The position numbers and the translations under genes were made by a program. 64,000 bases of DNA from Petrolisthes cinctipes (lineage: Eukaryota; Arthropoda; Malacostraca; Decapoda; Porcellanidae): NCBI GenBank assembly GCA_033782935.1, contig JAWQEG010001554.1, positions 1 through 64,000 on the forward strand, given 5' to 3'. The first letter of the stretch is position 1. Each line of letters starts with the position of its first letter. The notes below the pieces were generated by a model, which was not told the origin of the DNA, did no database searches, and saw only the letters and a list, made by a program, of their open reading frames with translations. This document shows positions 23,719-35,810 of this stretch, in pieces.

Positions 23719-23801
23719 TATCCCTGCAACCTACACCAGGCAATATAACCGTGGCAAAATGATATTACTATGTAACGCTGGGTACTCCGGGACGCCCAAG
23801 C

Positions 23802-23823
23802 TTTAAATCCCAGGCCAGCCAAT
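23802..23823 (-). promoter_or_regulatory. Possible core promoter of the RhoGAP gene (CCAAT and TTTAAA)
   Basis: About 85-105 bp upstream of the ATG are a CCAAT motif (plus strand, 23819-23823) and TTTAAA (23802-23807). A CCAAT box near a CHR-like TTTRAA site is common in promoters of cell-cycle genes, which would suit an ARHGAP11A relative. The motifs are short and the transcription start is unknown. Confidence 0.3.
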
Positions 23824-25783
23824 CACACACCTGGATGCTGGTCAATCTCTCTCTAGGGACTGCAATACATCTTCAAATTAATCCGTTTTTTAGCTCCTTT
23901 ATTAGTAAAATTTTGTTTGAATTTGTATAATTTCATCAGTTTTAATGTCTATACTTTGAATAGTCTAAGTGTATGTTAAAATAATATATCTACCGTTACT
24001 ATCCCCATGTTGAGCTTTGTTATTTTCACCCGCCAAGTTTAAATCTCTAAAATTATTCTTAAAAATCATAGCTTATATTTTTGGTAAATTATGCGTGCAT
24101 TTCATCATAATGGTAAATTCTCACTGCCTCAAAGTAATTGTTTCCCTGTAACATACATAGTTTATCAAGAAAATTGAAATAAATAATCATAATTTGTTTT
24201 GCCTTGATCTGCCATAAACCTTCTTAGGATCACGATCCATTTCCTAAATAAGTATGTATAATAAGCTTAAGTGCACAGTTGATCATTTTTTCCCATAGTA
24301 TATACACTATAAACTATGTTGGCATAACTTTACTTCTTTCATTTATCTCGACCAAAATTAAATATTTAAGCATGATAATGCTCTCCTGTACTATTGCACC
24401 ACCTTATTATTTCACAGGACGCATTTTCATCCAACTTGACTAAGAGGTATTTCTGCTGCCTGAGTGAGTTCTTGAGTAACTGAACTGATTTGCCTCCACA
24501 ACTCCAAACCTGTCCTCAAGGCCTTTCTGTATTAAACTCCACATTCTCCCTTATCTCAGCTTACCGAGCCTTTACAAAATTTACACATACTGTATAGACA
24601 GATTCTCTATCTCACAGCACTAACCTGATGCCCTCCAAAATGACAGAATAATGAACCTGGGCTACCTTGACTAAAAGACATAATATTAATATTACCACTG
24701 CACCAACCCTCTTCCCAAAGAAAACTAGAAACGAAATCCTGAACGAAGGCATATACAGTAATGTAGCCCTTATTAGTTACAGGAGGGCACAACACCCCTT
24801 CATTCAGTTTATGTGTAGCCTAACCACTGTATAAGTTAGGCCAACTACTGCAAGGCAAAACTTCCTATCACTGCACCAACCTGGTAACCTTCCTTCCACA
24901 GGGGAAAACAGAATATCAAAGTTAATCAAGGATGACAGATAGTTGGGCCTATTGGAGGAAATGAATAACTGGTCTTCATGAATTACAGTACAATCATGAA
25001 TATGTACTTAGTTATAATATTATCAACTAACTAAAGAGAATGAAAAATATCCTTGCCAATCTACTTATGCAGAGCAAGGTAAAATACATTTATTGAATTG
25101 TACTTTTATTGATCTATAGCCTTAAATAGCAATAACACATAAAATATATACAGTAGTGTATATGAATTATATTTCTATATGATAAGGATACAACTTTTGT
25201 ATATACAGTATGTGGGTTTGTTTGCAACCCTGAGACAGCAGAAACAGTGCATCATGGAGCAAGATACCATTAAACTTAAAAAATAAAGTAACTTTCAGTT
25301 CAACCAAACCCCTAATTCCAGAGTTAGACATAACATGCCACCCTTCAGCTAATTATGGTACAGTAAGTCACACATACTGTACCTCATGATCCTTCTCTGA
25401 AGTGACTAACCATAGGAAGGTCATATACACTGTACTATTTCTCCCATACCTTGCAATTCTTATCAGAAGTACAGTAACTCATCCTATATGAAGGTGAATC
25501 ATATCTACATAATAAATCAAACTGAGCCTGCTGAAGTCTGCTATTCATAGGTTCTATATTATGACAAAGGAGAGGGACAAGGTATGAAATACATTGGGAT
25601 TCTGTTCATTCATTTAATGAATAAAGTTTATTCAATCATGAGAGTACTTACTAAACTTCTAAAAAGTTTCTAGTAAATAAAAAAATAAATTGTGTGTAAC
25701 TCGAATTTATGTATGTTCTGTATGCTCAAAACAAGATACAGTATGTAAATGAAATAAGTGTCTGAATATCTATGATATGCTTT

Positions 25784-25961
25784 AAGGCCTGTCCGCAGCA
25801 AACAAGTGTTACCAAATCACAGTGTGGACAACACAAGTGTGCTCATTATTATAGACAATGGTCGATGGGATCTGCCGATCTCGTAACAGTGATAAAAAGC
25901 GAGGGATATTTCTCACAGAAAGTATTGCCCGTCGGGGGTGCCCGCTCATGTGGACAGGCCT
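25784..25961. mobile_element. Small TIR element with AGGCCTGTCC ends
   Basis: The left end AAGGCCTGTCCGCA and the right end TGTGGACAGGCCT are inverted, between TTTA on the left and TTTA on the right. The interior, 178 bp in total, has no ORF of note. It looks like a MITE whose superfamily I cannot name. Confidence 0.6.
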
Positions 25962-26373
25962 TTAGGAGACTGCAGTTAGCTGCAGTTTCATTGAGGATTT
26001 GCAAAAAAATAGATGTTGGGATTGTTTTAGGAATAAGGTAAGCATATATTTTTTTTTTTTTTCAAATCTGAGTAATTTGTACCATTACACTACTTTGACC
26101 AATACAATGCTTTCCTGCATTCTATAACTAAGTTATATAATTGGTCAGCTTTCTTTCTACAGAATATATTTTCAAAGAAAATATTTCAAAAGATTTGTAA
26201 CATCACTGAACACCAATGGTTTTGTAAATTTACCTTATCATAGATATCACCTTATTTCTGCCTAAAGCATGAAATAGTGAATACAAAGAGGATAAATGCA
26301 GTCTGCTAAGCTAAGCAGTACAAGTCAAGTAATCCACCGAGGTTACAGGAAGACACCATCAACTCACAAGGTA

Positions 26374-26585
26374 CACTCGCCAGCACTGCCGCGTGGACAG
26401 GGGCTAACACATATTCAGAGATGTAGCACCACTGTATATATTTAGCTCAAAACAATCCACGTGTGTGAGATGGAGTATCCTCGATACACCAGCACATGAA
26501 GTAAACTTTGTTGCTTTAAGGAACTGAATCACCAAAATCTCTTAAACATGTGAGCCCCTGTACCACGCGGCAGTGCTGGCGACTG
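26374..26585. mobile_element. Mariner-like MITE, CTCGCCAGCACTGC ends
   Basis: The left arm reads CACTCGCCAGCACTGCCGCG and continues to about 26410. The right arm is the reverse complement, ending GCAGTGCTGGCGACTG. TA lies on both sides. The arms are about 40 bp with three or four mismatches and the loop is non-coding. CAGT-type termini and TA sites point to a Tc1/mariner derivative. Confidence 0.8.
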
Positions 26586-28031
26586 TACATATATGTGAGC
26601 AGTGACAAGTACTGTATTGCAGTCTAGTTGGACAGGTGGTGGTAACATATTACTGTACCAACTTGGTGTCCCTGCTCCTTCAAGCAACCAGTAGATAATC
26701 ATAAAGCTGGTATATAATGCATGTGGAAGGCATATTAGGTGTTAAGAATACCTCTTCTGCACTCCCAAACCTTTAATACTCACATAGTCTCAGAATTTGT
26801 TTCAAATAATAGATTAATGGCTCTCTGGATTCACTTATATCTCATACCTCAGGATTACAGTACTGTACTCTCAAATGTTTACAAGTCCCAAGCTGATATC
26901 ATAGAAATGTTTCTAATCAACAAAATGCAAGGCGTGAGTTACAAGTCATTATTCGTACATGATATAAAAAACATTAAAAAAAATCCAGACTGGGACATAC
27001 TAAAAACTTTGGCAGATTACGTAACAAAGCAAGAGAGGAAACAACATCAACACGCCAGAATTTGTAGTGAGAAACAGCTGTATGATCAGAAGTGTTGCAT
27101 TAGTTAGATATATATGAAAAAAATGCTTATATACAATTTAGAAAATAGAACATTTTCCTTAATTTCCTGGTTGAACTGTAATGCAGTCAAAGAACATCAT
27201 TAGTTAATATTTGCTCAGTTATTTCACTAAATAATTCTTATATGATGAATTCTTTATATACTTGCATGTAATGCATACAGACTGTATAAACAGAAGATCT
27301 AGATTCAACATAAAAACAGACACTTTACATTAAAGGACCGAATGAAACTAAAGGACCATAATGAAACTAAAGGCTAAAAATGCCTACAATACTGAACTTT
27401 TCTATAAAAAAAGTATAAAACAAAGCTGAGCACCATTTCAACTAAATGGTCACCTGTCACGTACTACTGTACTAGCAGGCTGGCAAGATATGGGTCCACT
27501 GGTCCTTGTCAAACCCAGGTCTTGTCATTTATGACAATAATGTCTTAAAAATAAAACACCATTATTAAAACAACATATTACTACCCTGCAACCAAGGACA
27601 CAAACCTCACATTAACATTACTAAGGACACTCATTAGCTACCCCTTATTAACCTAGGAGTAACCAAACCATGGAATAAATTCCATATCAATTCATCACCT
27701 TGTACCAGTTGACTGTTTATAGAAAAAAAAAAAACAGTCCAGCATGTATGAGTTTTATTAACATTGAAAATCATAATTAAAAGTTTCTCGTTGAAGGAGA
27801 TTGCAGATGTATATATTAAGAATTGTGTTGCCAATATCTTTGTCTCACTATCCAACAAATCCCAGTAAATAATACATGGTGTTCATACTAGACACCAAAA
27901 AATAACAAGCATAAGTGAGACTACTCATAGATAGTTACTGTTCAATATGGCCATTGAAAATACATGGGTGTAATATCTACTTGAATATAAACTGGAACAG
28001 CATTAGGATATACAGGTTTATCGCTCAAAAA

Positions 28032-28037
28032 TTTATT
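28032..28037 (-). terminator. NOP56 polyadenylation signal
   Basis: AATAAA on the minus strand begins only 4 nt after the NOP56 stop codon (28043-28041). If used, the 3' UTR would be only some 20-35 nt long, which is unusually short. Confidence 0.55.
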
Positions 28038-28040
28038 CAA

Positions 28041-31000
28041 TCAATTGGCCCCCACAGCAGACTTCTTTTTCTTTTTCTTCTTTGGAGATTCTATAGAAGT
28101 GTTCATCTGCTCTTCTACAACTCCACTGCCTTCCTGTTTCTTCTTTTTCTTCTTCTTTGGAGATTTCAATGCGAGAGCTGCCTCCTCTTCTTCCACACTC
28201 CCGTTAAGCTCCTTCTGTACCTTCTTTTTCTTCTTTGGAGGTTCTAATTCATCCTCTTCCTCCTGCTCATTTGTTCCTCCATTTTCCTGCGGCTGCTCCT
28301 CCTCTGCAATATGCTTGTTCTTCTTCTTCTTCTTTTTAGTACCGGTAGCTGGTTCTGATTCACCCTCAGTTGCAGGAGGCACTTGTTCCTCCACTTCTGC
28401 TTTAACCTGCAAATAATGGTAAGAAAATCTATATTAGAAGAGGAAATACTACCAACTAAAATACCTGAGAATATTAGTGTATCTGACCACTAATGGAAAA
28501 TAACACATGATAAAACTCTAAACATATATATATCCAAGAATTTATTGTATTTCGACAGTTCCATTTTCATGTGAATTTCCCAGTTTCCAAATGGTTATAC
28601 CATCAACATACTCACCTCAGCAGATGCCAGTGATTCCTTCTTCAACTTTTTCCTATCTCTCTTCCTCTTGCTGGCAGATGTATCCTCCTGCACCACTTCC
28701 CCTACAAGACAAAGCATTCAGGAAGTTGGACAAAAAACAAAACAAAACAGAACTGAGAAATGGGCAAGTTACACTGAAAATGGGGTATTTATAAACACTG
28801 CTGATCATCTCGCTCTCATTAAAGTTGTGAAAGTCTACAGTGACTGCTACCAATATATTACCTCCATTCTTTACTAATACATAAACATATAACCTCCTGA
28901 CAGAGGAAACACCATAAAGAAAATATTGAAACTCACATTTCGGCCTATATCGATAATACACAGGAAAAAATATGCCCAACACATGTGTACATGACTCATC
29001 CTTAATGACAAGCAGTTACAGAAAACGTCAATTACAAGTTCTTTGCTCTATCAATTCAAATTAAGCTTAGACCCTCTCGAGTCAAAACATTTATGGAGAT
29101 AGAAGGGCACTTGACCGAGATGCATTCCTATATATGCGGCAAATTATAGTATCTCAGTGGATGTACCCAACCCATACTTCACCCCATTCTTACCAATATA
29201 ATGCCAATAAATTAATATAAAAATCCTTTCCTGAACTTGATATTTTAACTACAACCACTAAAATTGTATTATCTCTAAGATACACAGTGCCAATCATTCT
29301 GCAAGTTTGATCAAAATGAAATCCATTAATAACTTTTTGAGACATCTTGTTCACTAACCGACAAACAAATAAGTGAAAGTACAACATAATACAAACTATA
29401 TTTTCAATGGTAATAAAAAAATTAAACCCGGTCCTCTGCATAACATTACCTACTTCCTCCATGTAGTAGTCAAGACACTTCAAACTTATAATTAATATTC
29501 AAGTTATTTTATTTAAAGATATTACCAATAATCTACCCTCTATAGTGTTAAAGCACATCCCCTACCAGGAATGCCCCATCCATCCATAGGCAGCCATGGA
29601 ATTGTCCAAGGGAGAAGCCACAAAAAGTGCACAGCCAAGGGGGCACCACTTTCCAACCCCAAGGATGCTGACTATAGAATGGGTCTTTTGTGGTGATCTA
29701 TGGTATGTTGTGATGTTAACAATGGTATTCCTGAATTGAGTCACAGTTAATTTAGGTGATTCTTTTCATGGATGTGTATTGTGGCGGGGGCGAACATGGT
29801 AACTCAAATGTACAATTGAGACAGAAATGTAACCAGCAAAAAGTTCTGAAAGAAAAAGAGGAATCCAGGTAACTATTTTCATTTCCCCAAACCTAGCAAC
29901 TTCCTATAGTCATAAAATAAACTGACCATTGAAAGCCTTTTCAGGTTTGCATTTCTCCGCTTCCCCTTCAGTTTCCTTCAAGTTAACTTGAGCGGTGTGG
30001 TCAGCCAAGGCCTCACTCATCACCTCCTCATTTTTCTTGGGAATATCACCAGTTGTGTAAAAGTTGAGGCGGTCTTCGACTTGTTCACGCAGGCGCTCTC
30101 CAAACACTGATGTCAGATTCTCTGGAATCATAATTGAATGTATAAGATTTTCAATTAAAATTAAAATTTGTATCGTAATCAACGTCCTATACATATTACA
30201 ATTATTCTAAAACTGAATAAAAATAGCTGGTACCAGATATAGAACTTTAAAATCACTTGTATGAAAAGCAGGAAAACTTTGTCCAGTTGTTAAAAACAAC
30301 ACAAATGTAAAGTGGTACCAACTATAAGAATTGTTTTCAACTCACCTGTGAAACAATCAATTCTGCATGCAATAGAGCACTTGTTGGCTAGGTAGCGTGA
30401 AATACGGCCCTTATTAGTTGGTCCAGCTCGAGAGATGAATGAGGAGTGGAAGATAAGACCATACTTAGGTGTGTTGGAACGGGTCTTAATGGCACGGAAG
30501 AGTGCTTTTTCAGCTCCCAAGATCTGCACCGTTGAGGCCGGATATTTGGCAAGATTGATGAGTGAACCAGCATGAGAGATGAGTCGAGCTCCCACCACAT
30601 CACCTATCAGAGTGGCCAAGTTGGGAGCCACTGCAGACATCTTTGCTTTTAGGTATTCAGACAGCTGCTGACGGTACTTTGACAGCCCAATCACTCGTTT
30701 GGCAAATCTCTCAATATTCATCACGTCAATTGGTGAGATATCCATACCTGTAAAATATTATATATCCTGTAATTTGAATTGATTATAAGGTCAAAAATAT
30801 TGTGATATATATCACACAAAATAATCAACACAAAAAATATTTGAAAGCATTCCTAAATACACAATTTCCGCATATATTGGCATATATGATGACTTGGTAC
30901 AGCTATTAGCACAAGATTCTCAGATGGTTAGGGTTACAGATAGCAAAACTGCTTTTGCAGATGTGGATTTTCATTTGTGGTGCCCTGCAAAATTGTTCAC

Positions 31001-34000
31001 ACTGACATGAAATATATAATGTTTATCAAACATAATGTAGTGACAGAGTTAAGAATACTGAAATCCATGAGATGTGGTGTGTGCAAAACACATCAGAGTA
31101 GAGGAAAGTGTTCAGAGATGGTAAGAGTATGTGGAGAGAATGGATGAAACTATCAAATGGAGAAAAGTGTTTATGGCAGTGACTGTGAGGGGCAAAGAAG
31201 AGAAAGACCACATAATATGGCAAATGTTGATATAAGAAAGCATGGATTAGTAATGAGCAAAACTCTGCAGGTAAAGCAGGAATGAAAGAGAGGAGTGTTA
31301 GGTTTGCGTTGGCAATCCGGCATTACATTCCATGGAATGATTCCTTGCCCCTGGCTAACTGAAATGACTTTGGAAGGGGGAGGTGAGAAATGAAAAGGGC
31401 AGTAAATGCAAGGGTGAAAAAGTTACAGTATTACTGATACTCTTATGTCGATTTCATTTTCCCCTCCTCTGGCTCTAGAAGTCTAGATGCTCCACCTCTG
31501 TCCAGGATGCAACATAGCACCCCATTCTAATAAACACATTATGGAAGACTGCAATTTACACAACCACACAACATACACTCTCTGAGGGCACTGTGGGAAA
31601 GCCCGGTTCAGGCCATGGCCTTCCTCAGGGGCTCGGGGCTCCTCAGCCAGACAGCTTGAGGAACTTCAACAATAACAACAAATAACAAACTCATTAAAAT
31701 GCTTCCTTCTTTGTGCAATATAAACCAGTTCTCATGTGGTAACACCTGAAGAAAATGTAAGTTCACTTTCAACCAGCCGGTGTTGCCAGGATGAAATACA
31801 TCAAGAAGAAATGACTGGCAAAAAGAGTGAGAAAGAGACAATTCGCAACAGATGAATAAAATGACCCAAAGAAGAGAGAATGGGAGAAAAAAAATGACTA
31901 CCAAGAAGGGAGAGAGAAATAAAAGTATGCCAAACTTACTGTACAGTAAAGGACAATAATAATCATCCATATTGAGGTGACTCATGTAAACGTTTGACAG
32001 CTTCCCTCTTTTTGTTACTTAAGAATCTTTTCAATAAATAGGTTAAGTACCATCTTTTACTTTACTACAAGCAGCTACTCACCATTCAAAACAATGATGT
32101 CATATGAGAATGTGAAAACTGTAGACAGTTATTTGTACTTGGCAGTCAATATCATGAGAAAATAATTTTTTTCCTAAAGGAAAAGGTTGTAGAGTCCCGA
32201 TGGAAAAGTATTTACCCAACCCTGCATCTTCTAACAGCTATTTGGGAGCCTCACAGGTCATCGTGTATGCCAACACAAATAGTACTTATACTCGTAAAAC
32301 CACTCCTACTCACCCATAGACATACGAGAGGCATCAAATATTGCCTGGGCTACAGCTGAGTCCATAACAAATTCCTCCAATTTGGGTACAGACTCCTGAC
32401 TCAGAGTATGCCTATCCTTGATGAAATTTGCACAGAGGGCATACTTGTAGTTGTCCGTCACTAATTTCGCCAGTTCCGGGAAGTGATAGGAGTACCATTC
32501 CCTAAGGAGGAATAGCAAGAAACAACTTATAACCACAAACTCAAACACTTCTAAATAATGTACTGTAGTATTTCAGCTTTGCATCTAATAAGCATTATAA
32601 AAAATTACTTCAGATTAGAAATCGTATGAAATCAAAATTGCTTCACACATCTTTTATCCTGTTTACCTAGACCTTAAAAACATAAAACAATCCAAAAATC
32701 AACTCACTTAATTCTCATTGCAAAAGTGTTGACATCCTTGTCAAGCTGGTCCACCAAGGCAATACTCTGAATGATCATGTTGTCCACACGGTTCACGTTG
32801 AACTTGACCTTACCACGAGAGTATGAATGCCCAAGACCAAGCTCAGTTTGTTTCATAGAGCTGTTAGTCAGGCCCTTCACGAAGTGTGTTAGATGCGTTC
32901 TGATACCACGCACAACCTGTGGAAGGAAATACGAAGTGTGTTAGATGCGTTCTGATACCACGCACAACCTGTGGAAGGAAATCTGTGTTAAGTAGGAATG
33001 GCTGGAATTAGGTAAAAGATATGGTATATAGTACTTGAACTCTGTAAAGGAGGAACAAGTTTAAGGAGTTCTGTTTTAAAAAGGAACAAGTTAAAGGAGT
33101 GACAATGAAGAGTTGTAGCTCGTACACTAATACTAATAATAAACAGAGGAAAAGATCATTCTCACAAAACTTTCACCAATACTGGTTCATTCATGAGTTT
33201 ATCAAATTGTCATTTGAGAACACTAGACGGCACAAATTAATTCATCAGTCAATACAGTATAACTAATACTGGTCCCTGCTGACAACTACCAGTACCTAAA
33301 AGTGAGTTGGCATTTAAGAACCGTAACAATATTCTAATTTTAGGTTACTCTCACAGGACTTTGCCAGTTAATAAGCCAGGGACTATATTGCATCTCAAGG
33401 AATTTTTTGTTTTAAATGAAAAGTACAAAAGTATACCCCCTTATAATTCCTTACCTCTGGAATAACACCAATGTGTGTGACAGGAATGGAGAGTTTTTCA
33501 TTGATGGCTGCACCCAGCTTGGGATCGGTCACTCCCAGAATAATTCCAGCCTTCTTTCCTACCTTAGGTAAATTTGTCTCCAAGAAGGCACTTAGTTCAT
33601 CTGTTATCAGTCCTGTAGATAAAAATGAGTATATGGATCCAACCTTAAATAAATGAGTTCACACAAGGTAAGAGAATCAAGTCTAACTAGCAGGGGTTTC
33701 AACTGTTAAAATAATATATATATTTACAGTATACTGAACTGCAGTATATAAATGAGGTTCAATCAAGGCAAACACCTTGACTGCAATGCAGCAATTTCAG
33801 GAGACCCTAGTTCTATAAATTACAGAATTAGTTAAAAAATCATGATAGTCATAATTTGTTTTCAGACCTTACGAACTTAGTTTTATTTAGCTATACTTCT
33901 GACTCTAGGATGCATATATATACCAACCACACAAATTAGTAAGATTGTCAGATATTTTAAATCTTTGTCTCTGTTGAAAAAAGTAACAGCTACTTGTATA

Positions 34001-34498
34001 CTTTTCATCTACCAATGGGTTTCTTTTAAATACAGGTGCCTTCCCTATAAGTGATCTCCCTAAATCTATCTTATAAATTCAGCCCCTTTTTCAAATGTTG
34101 GATAAGTAAAGGGTAAGGTTATGCTCTACTCTCCAATCATTGTTGTCAGCCTGTGGCAAGTCTTTCCTACTCCCAACCCATCATGCGGTAACACACTTAC
34201 AGTAAGCTTTTTCATCCTGAATCCATGCCTCCTCTATCCATATTATCTTCCTTGCCCCAAATTTTGAATGACAACTTCCCACTAAGAAACAGAACATACC
34301 TTCAGATATGGCATTAATATTTTCAAGAGAAGATGCAGCAGAGGTGAAGGCGCGGTATCCCACCAACTTCACCACTTGCTTGAATTTGCTCACATCAGAA
34401 GATGATGCCTCCACCTCTGGTAGGAAGGTCCCCACCTCCTCAAACTCTCGCACTTTGAACAGCCCATAGCCGGAGGCATGCTCAAACAGCACAAACAT
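28041..34498 (-). CDS. NOP56: NOP56, box C/D snoRNP core protein (8 coding exons, 600 aa)
   Basis: Core scaffold of the nucleolar box C/D snoRNP, which guides rRNA 2'-O-methylation with fibrillarin, NOP58 and 15.5K. Coding exons (minus strand): 34498-34300, 33612-33455, 32916-32708, 32501-32314, 30747-30346, 30121-29927, 28701-28616 and 28406-28041; all phases agree. The N-terminal domain opens [14 protein letters not shown]. The central NOSIC/coiled-coil region includes [20 protein letters not shown]. The Nop domain carries [20 protein letters not shown] and [13 protein letters not shown]. The tail is a run of KKE-type blocks (several K7 clusters). Human NOP56 is 594 aa. The start chosen aligns with the family start, but an acceptor lies just 9 nt upstream, so a 5' exon exists and an in-frame upstream ATG is possible. 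Exon 3 (32916-32708) has a duplicated acceptor (see findings). Confidence 0.97.
31085..31400 (+). pseudogene. Decayed non-LTR retrotransposon tail
   Basis: In broken plus-strand frames the translation gives pieces such as [25 protein letters not shown] and [10 protein letters not shown]. These follow the order typical of the region after the reverse transcriptase domain in arthropod non-LTR ORF2 proteins (GRPR..W..D...GL....A.DR..WR). Stops and frameshifts make it non-functional. It lies in the intron between NOP56 exons at 32314 and 30747. Confidence 0.4.
31597..31690. repeat. SINE 3' end with (CAA)n tail
   Basis: Contains TGGCCTTCCTCAGGGGCTCG and GACAGCTTGAGGAACTTCAA followed by AACAATAACAACAA. 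An almost identical segment lies at 54076-54147 in a CTCF intron, so this is a dispersed retroposon tail. Confidence 0.75.
32879..32982. repeat. Perfect 52-bp tandem duplication across a NOP56 splice acceptor
   Basis: Two identical 52-bp copies (32879-32930 and 32931-32982) contain the first 38 nt of NOP56 coding exon 3 plus its CTTCCACAG acceptor. The pre-mRNA therefore presents two equally good acceptors, at 32968 and 32916. Only the one at 32916 keeps the frame. Confidence 0.95.
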
Positions 34499-34745
34499 CT
34501 GCTGTGCCTGAAATTTCATAGGATTATTCAATGTATCTCAAATAATAAAAAGCGGCAGAAAGATTAATGCATACAACACATATCCCTGTACATAGTTTTT
34601 CCCATTATTCATGCGATTTGTGCCTTTTAACATCCATTTGTTGCGGAAATTTCCTGTTCCGGTCATATAACATCACTCAACAATCTTGGGGGAGAGCCTG
34701 GGAATTCTAGGCTTTGAGTGGGAATAGCATGTGAAATTAAAGTAC

Positions 34746-34866
34746 ATGAAACAGACTACCGGGACCTAACCTGGACAAACTACTAGGATATAACTGGTGT
34801 AAACTATCATAAAGTGACTGGGGCAAATTCCCGGGACCTAGCCGGATGTGGTAACACTGCACGATT
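34746..34866 (-). mobile_element. TIR element D, internal fragment
   Basis: Matches the inner part of the element at 9032-9304 in reverse orientation (ACTACCGGGACCTAACCTGG and GGACCTAGCCGGATGTGG), without the terminal repeats. It lies between the NOP56 start codon and its likely promoter. Confidence 0.65.
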
Positions 34867-35067
34867 CTAGCCAGAAACCCAGTTATTCTGTAATAATACC
34901 GGGACGAATAGCAAGTGCATTAAATATAATATAAGGCACACAACTACTACTATTGGTGGAACCGTTTCCTTGGAACTAGAATCAGTCCTCACCTCCAAAC
35001 TGGTGGCTCTTGCCCAGCCCTAGCCTGCTGATAAAGGAAAATTGAATCAATTAAGGGGTAGTTGTAT

Positions 35068-35190
35068 TTAATGCATTTGCGACGGAAATACCCAATAAGG
35101 AAATGATGTACATGTATTAAGAAATATATTTGACAGAAAAGAATTAATGGGAGTGATTATGGACAAACGCTTGACTAATACCGGGTAATG
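35068..35190. repeat. Dispersed repeat E, uninterrupted copy
   Basis: The segment from GCATTTGCGACGGAAATACC through TGTACATGTATTAAGAAAT to GACAGAAAAGAATTAATGGG and ATTATGGACAAACGCTTGA recurs on both sides of element D at 46800-47520. This copy is therefore the empty-site equivalent of that insertion. Its nature is unknown. Confidence 0.7.
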
Positions 35191-35729
35191 ATACTAAAAT
35201 ATACAATATAATGAACTCAGTACTTTTGTAAATTTACCAGTTATTCATTTATGTGACCTAATTTAATTAGGCCTAACTCGACTATTGCCCTAAAGATTTT
35301 ACATTGTGCTAGTTTACTCTCCAATACTTGTGTTGGCTTTGACATAATTGCATTTATTAATATCAGCTTCTACAATTCATGCTGTTTAACCTGCGTAAAT
35401 CCTTGTAAATTAATTAAGGAGACATAGTGCCTAACTTTATTCTTTCGCCTTTTCTATACACATCCCTATATTGTATACACCACGCTTCCTTACCAACAGC
35501 ATATATTTTATCCTTATATCCTACCTATTTACAACATTACATATACTCCATTACTCATATACACACCTTTATATACTCCATAACACCACACCATCAATTA
35601 CACACATACACTTTGATATATACTTACCATTTTCGATATATAAATGTTATAGACACACGTGTAATTCCTTGGTATCCCCCATGTGGCTGGCTCACTTCAC
35701 CCCCCCCTTCATAAACACAACCCTAACCT

Positions 35730-35810
35730 TAGGTGTTGTACAAGCTGACCGCTGATTGGCTGAGGTGGGGAATAGGCGCCCAATCACAACGCGGTTTATA
35801 AGTGTATTAG
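35730..35810 (-). promoter_or_regulatory. Likely NOP56 promoter and 5' UTR exon
   Basis: On the minus strand this stretch has TATAAA (plus-strand TTTATA near 35796), an inverted and a direct CCAAT-type box (GATTGGGCGCC and CAGCCAATCAGC) and, downstream, a possible donor CTAAG|GTTAGG. A non-coding first exon here spliced to the acceptor at 34507 would fit the NOP56 start. This is inference from motifs and spacing only. Confidence 0.35.

Larger units (their letters stand above)
23830..28031. other. Intergenic region between NOP56 and the RhoGAP gene
   Basis: AT-rich sequence with no exon I can support on either strand. It contains two small TIR elements (25784-25961 and 26374-26585), a poly-T run near 26049-26062 and a short direct repeat of ATGAAACTAAAGG near 27347-27372. 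ORFs of up to 122 codons here lack any family signature. Confidence 0.6.

Noticed and set aside
26739..27107. 122-codon plus-strand frame in the NOP56-RhoGAP interval
   Set aside because: No family signature, and a single short frame in AT-rich DNA is expected by chance.
28045..28416. 123-codon plus-strand Phe/Ser-rich frame
   Set aside because: It is the antisense of the NOP56 lysine-rich last exon.
28407..34299. Intronic box C/D snoRNAs in NOP56, as in vertebrate host genes
   Set aside because: By eye I found no C box (RTGATGA) and D box (CTGA) pair at snoRNA spacing on the minus strand in these introns. The motif at 33243-33249 (TCATCAG on plus) lacks a D box at the right distance. A covariance search could change this.
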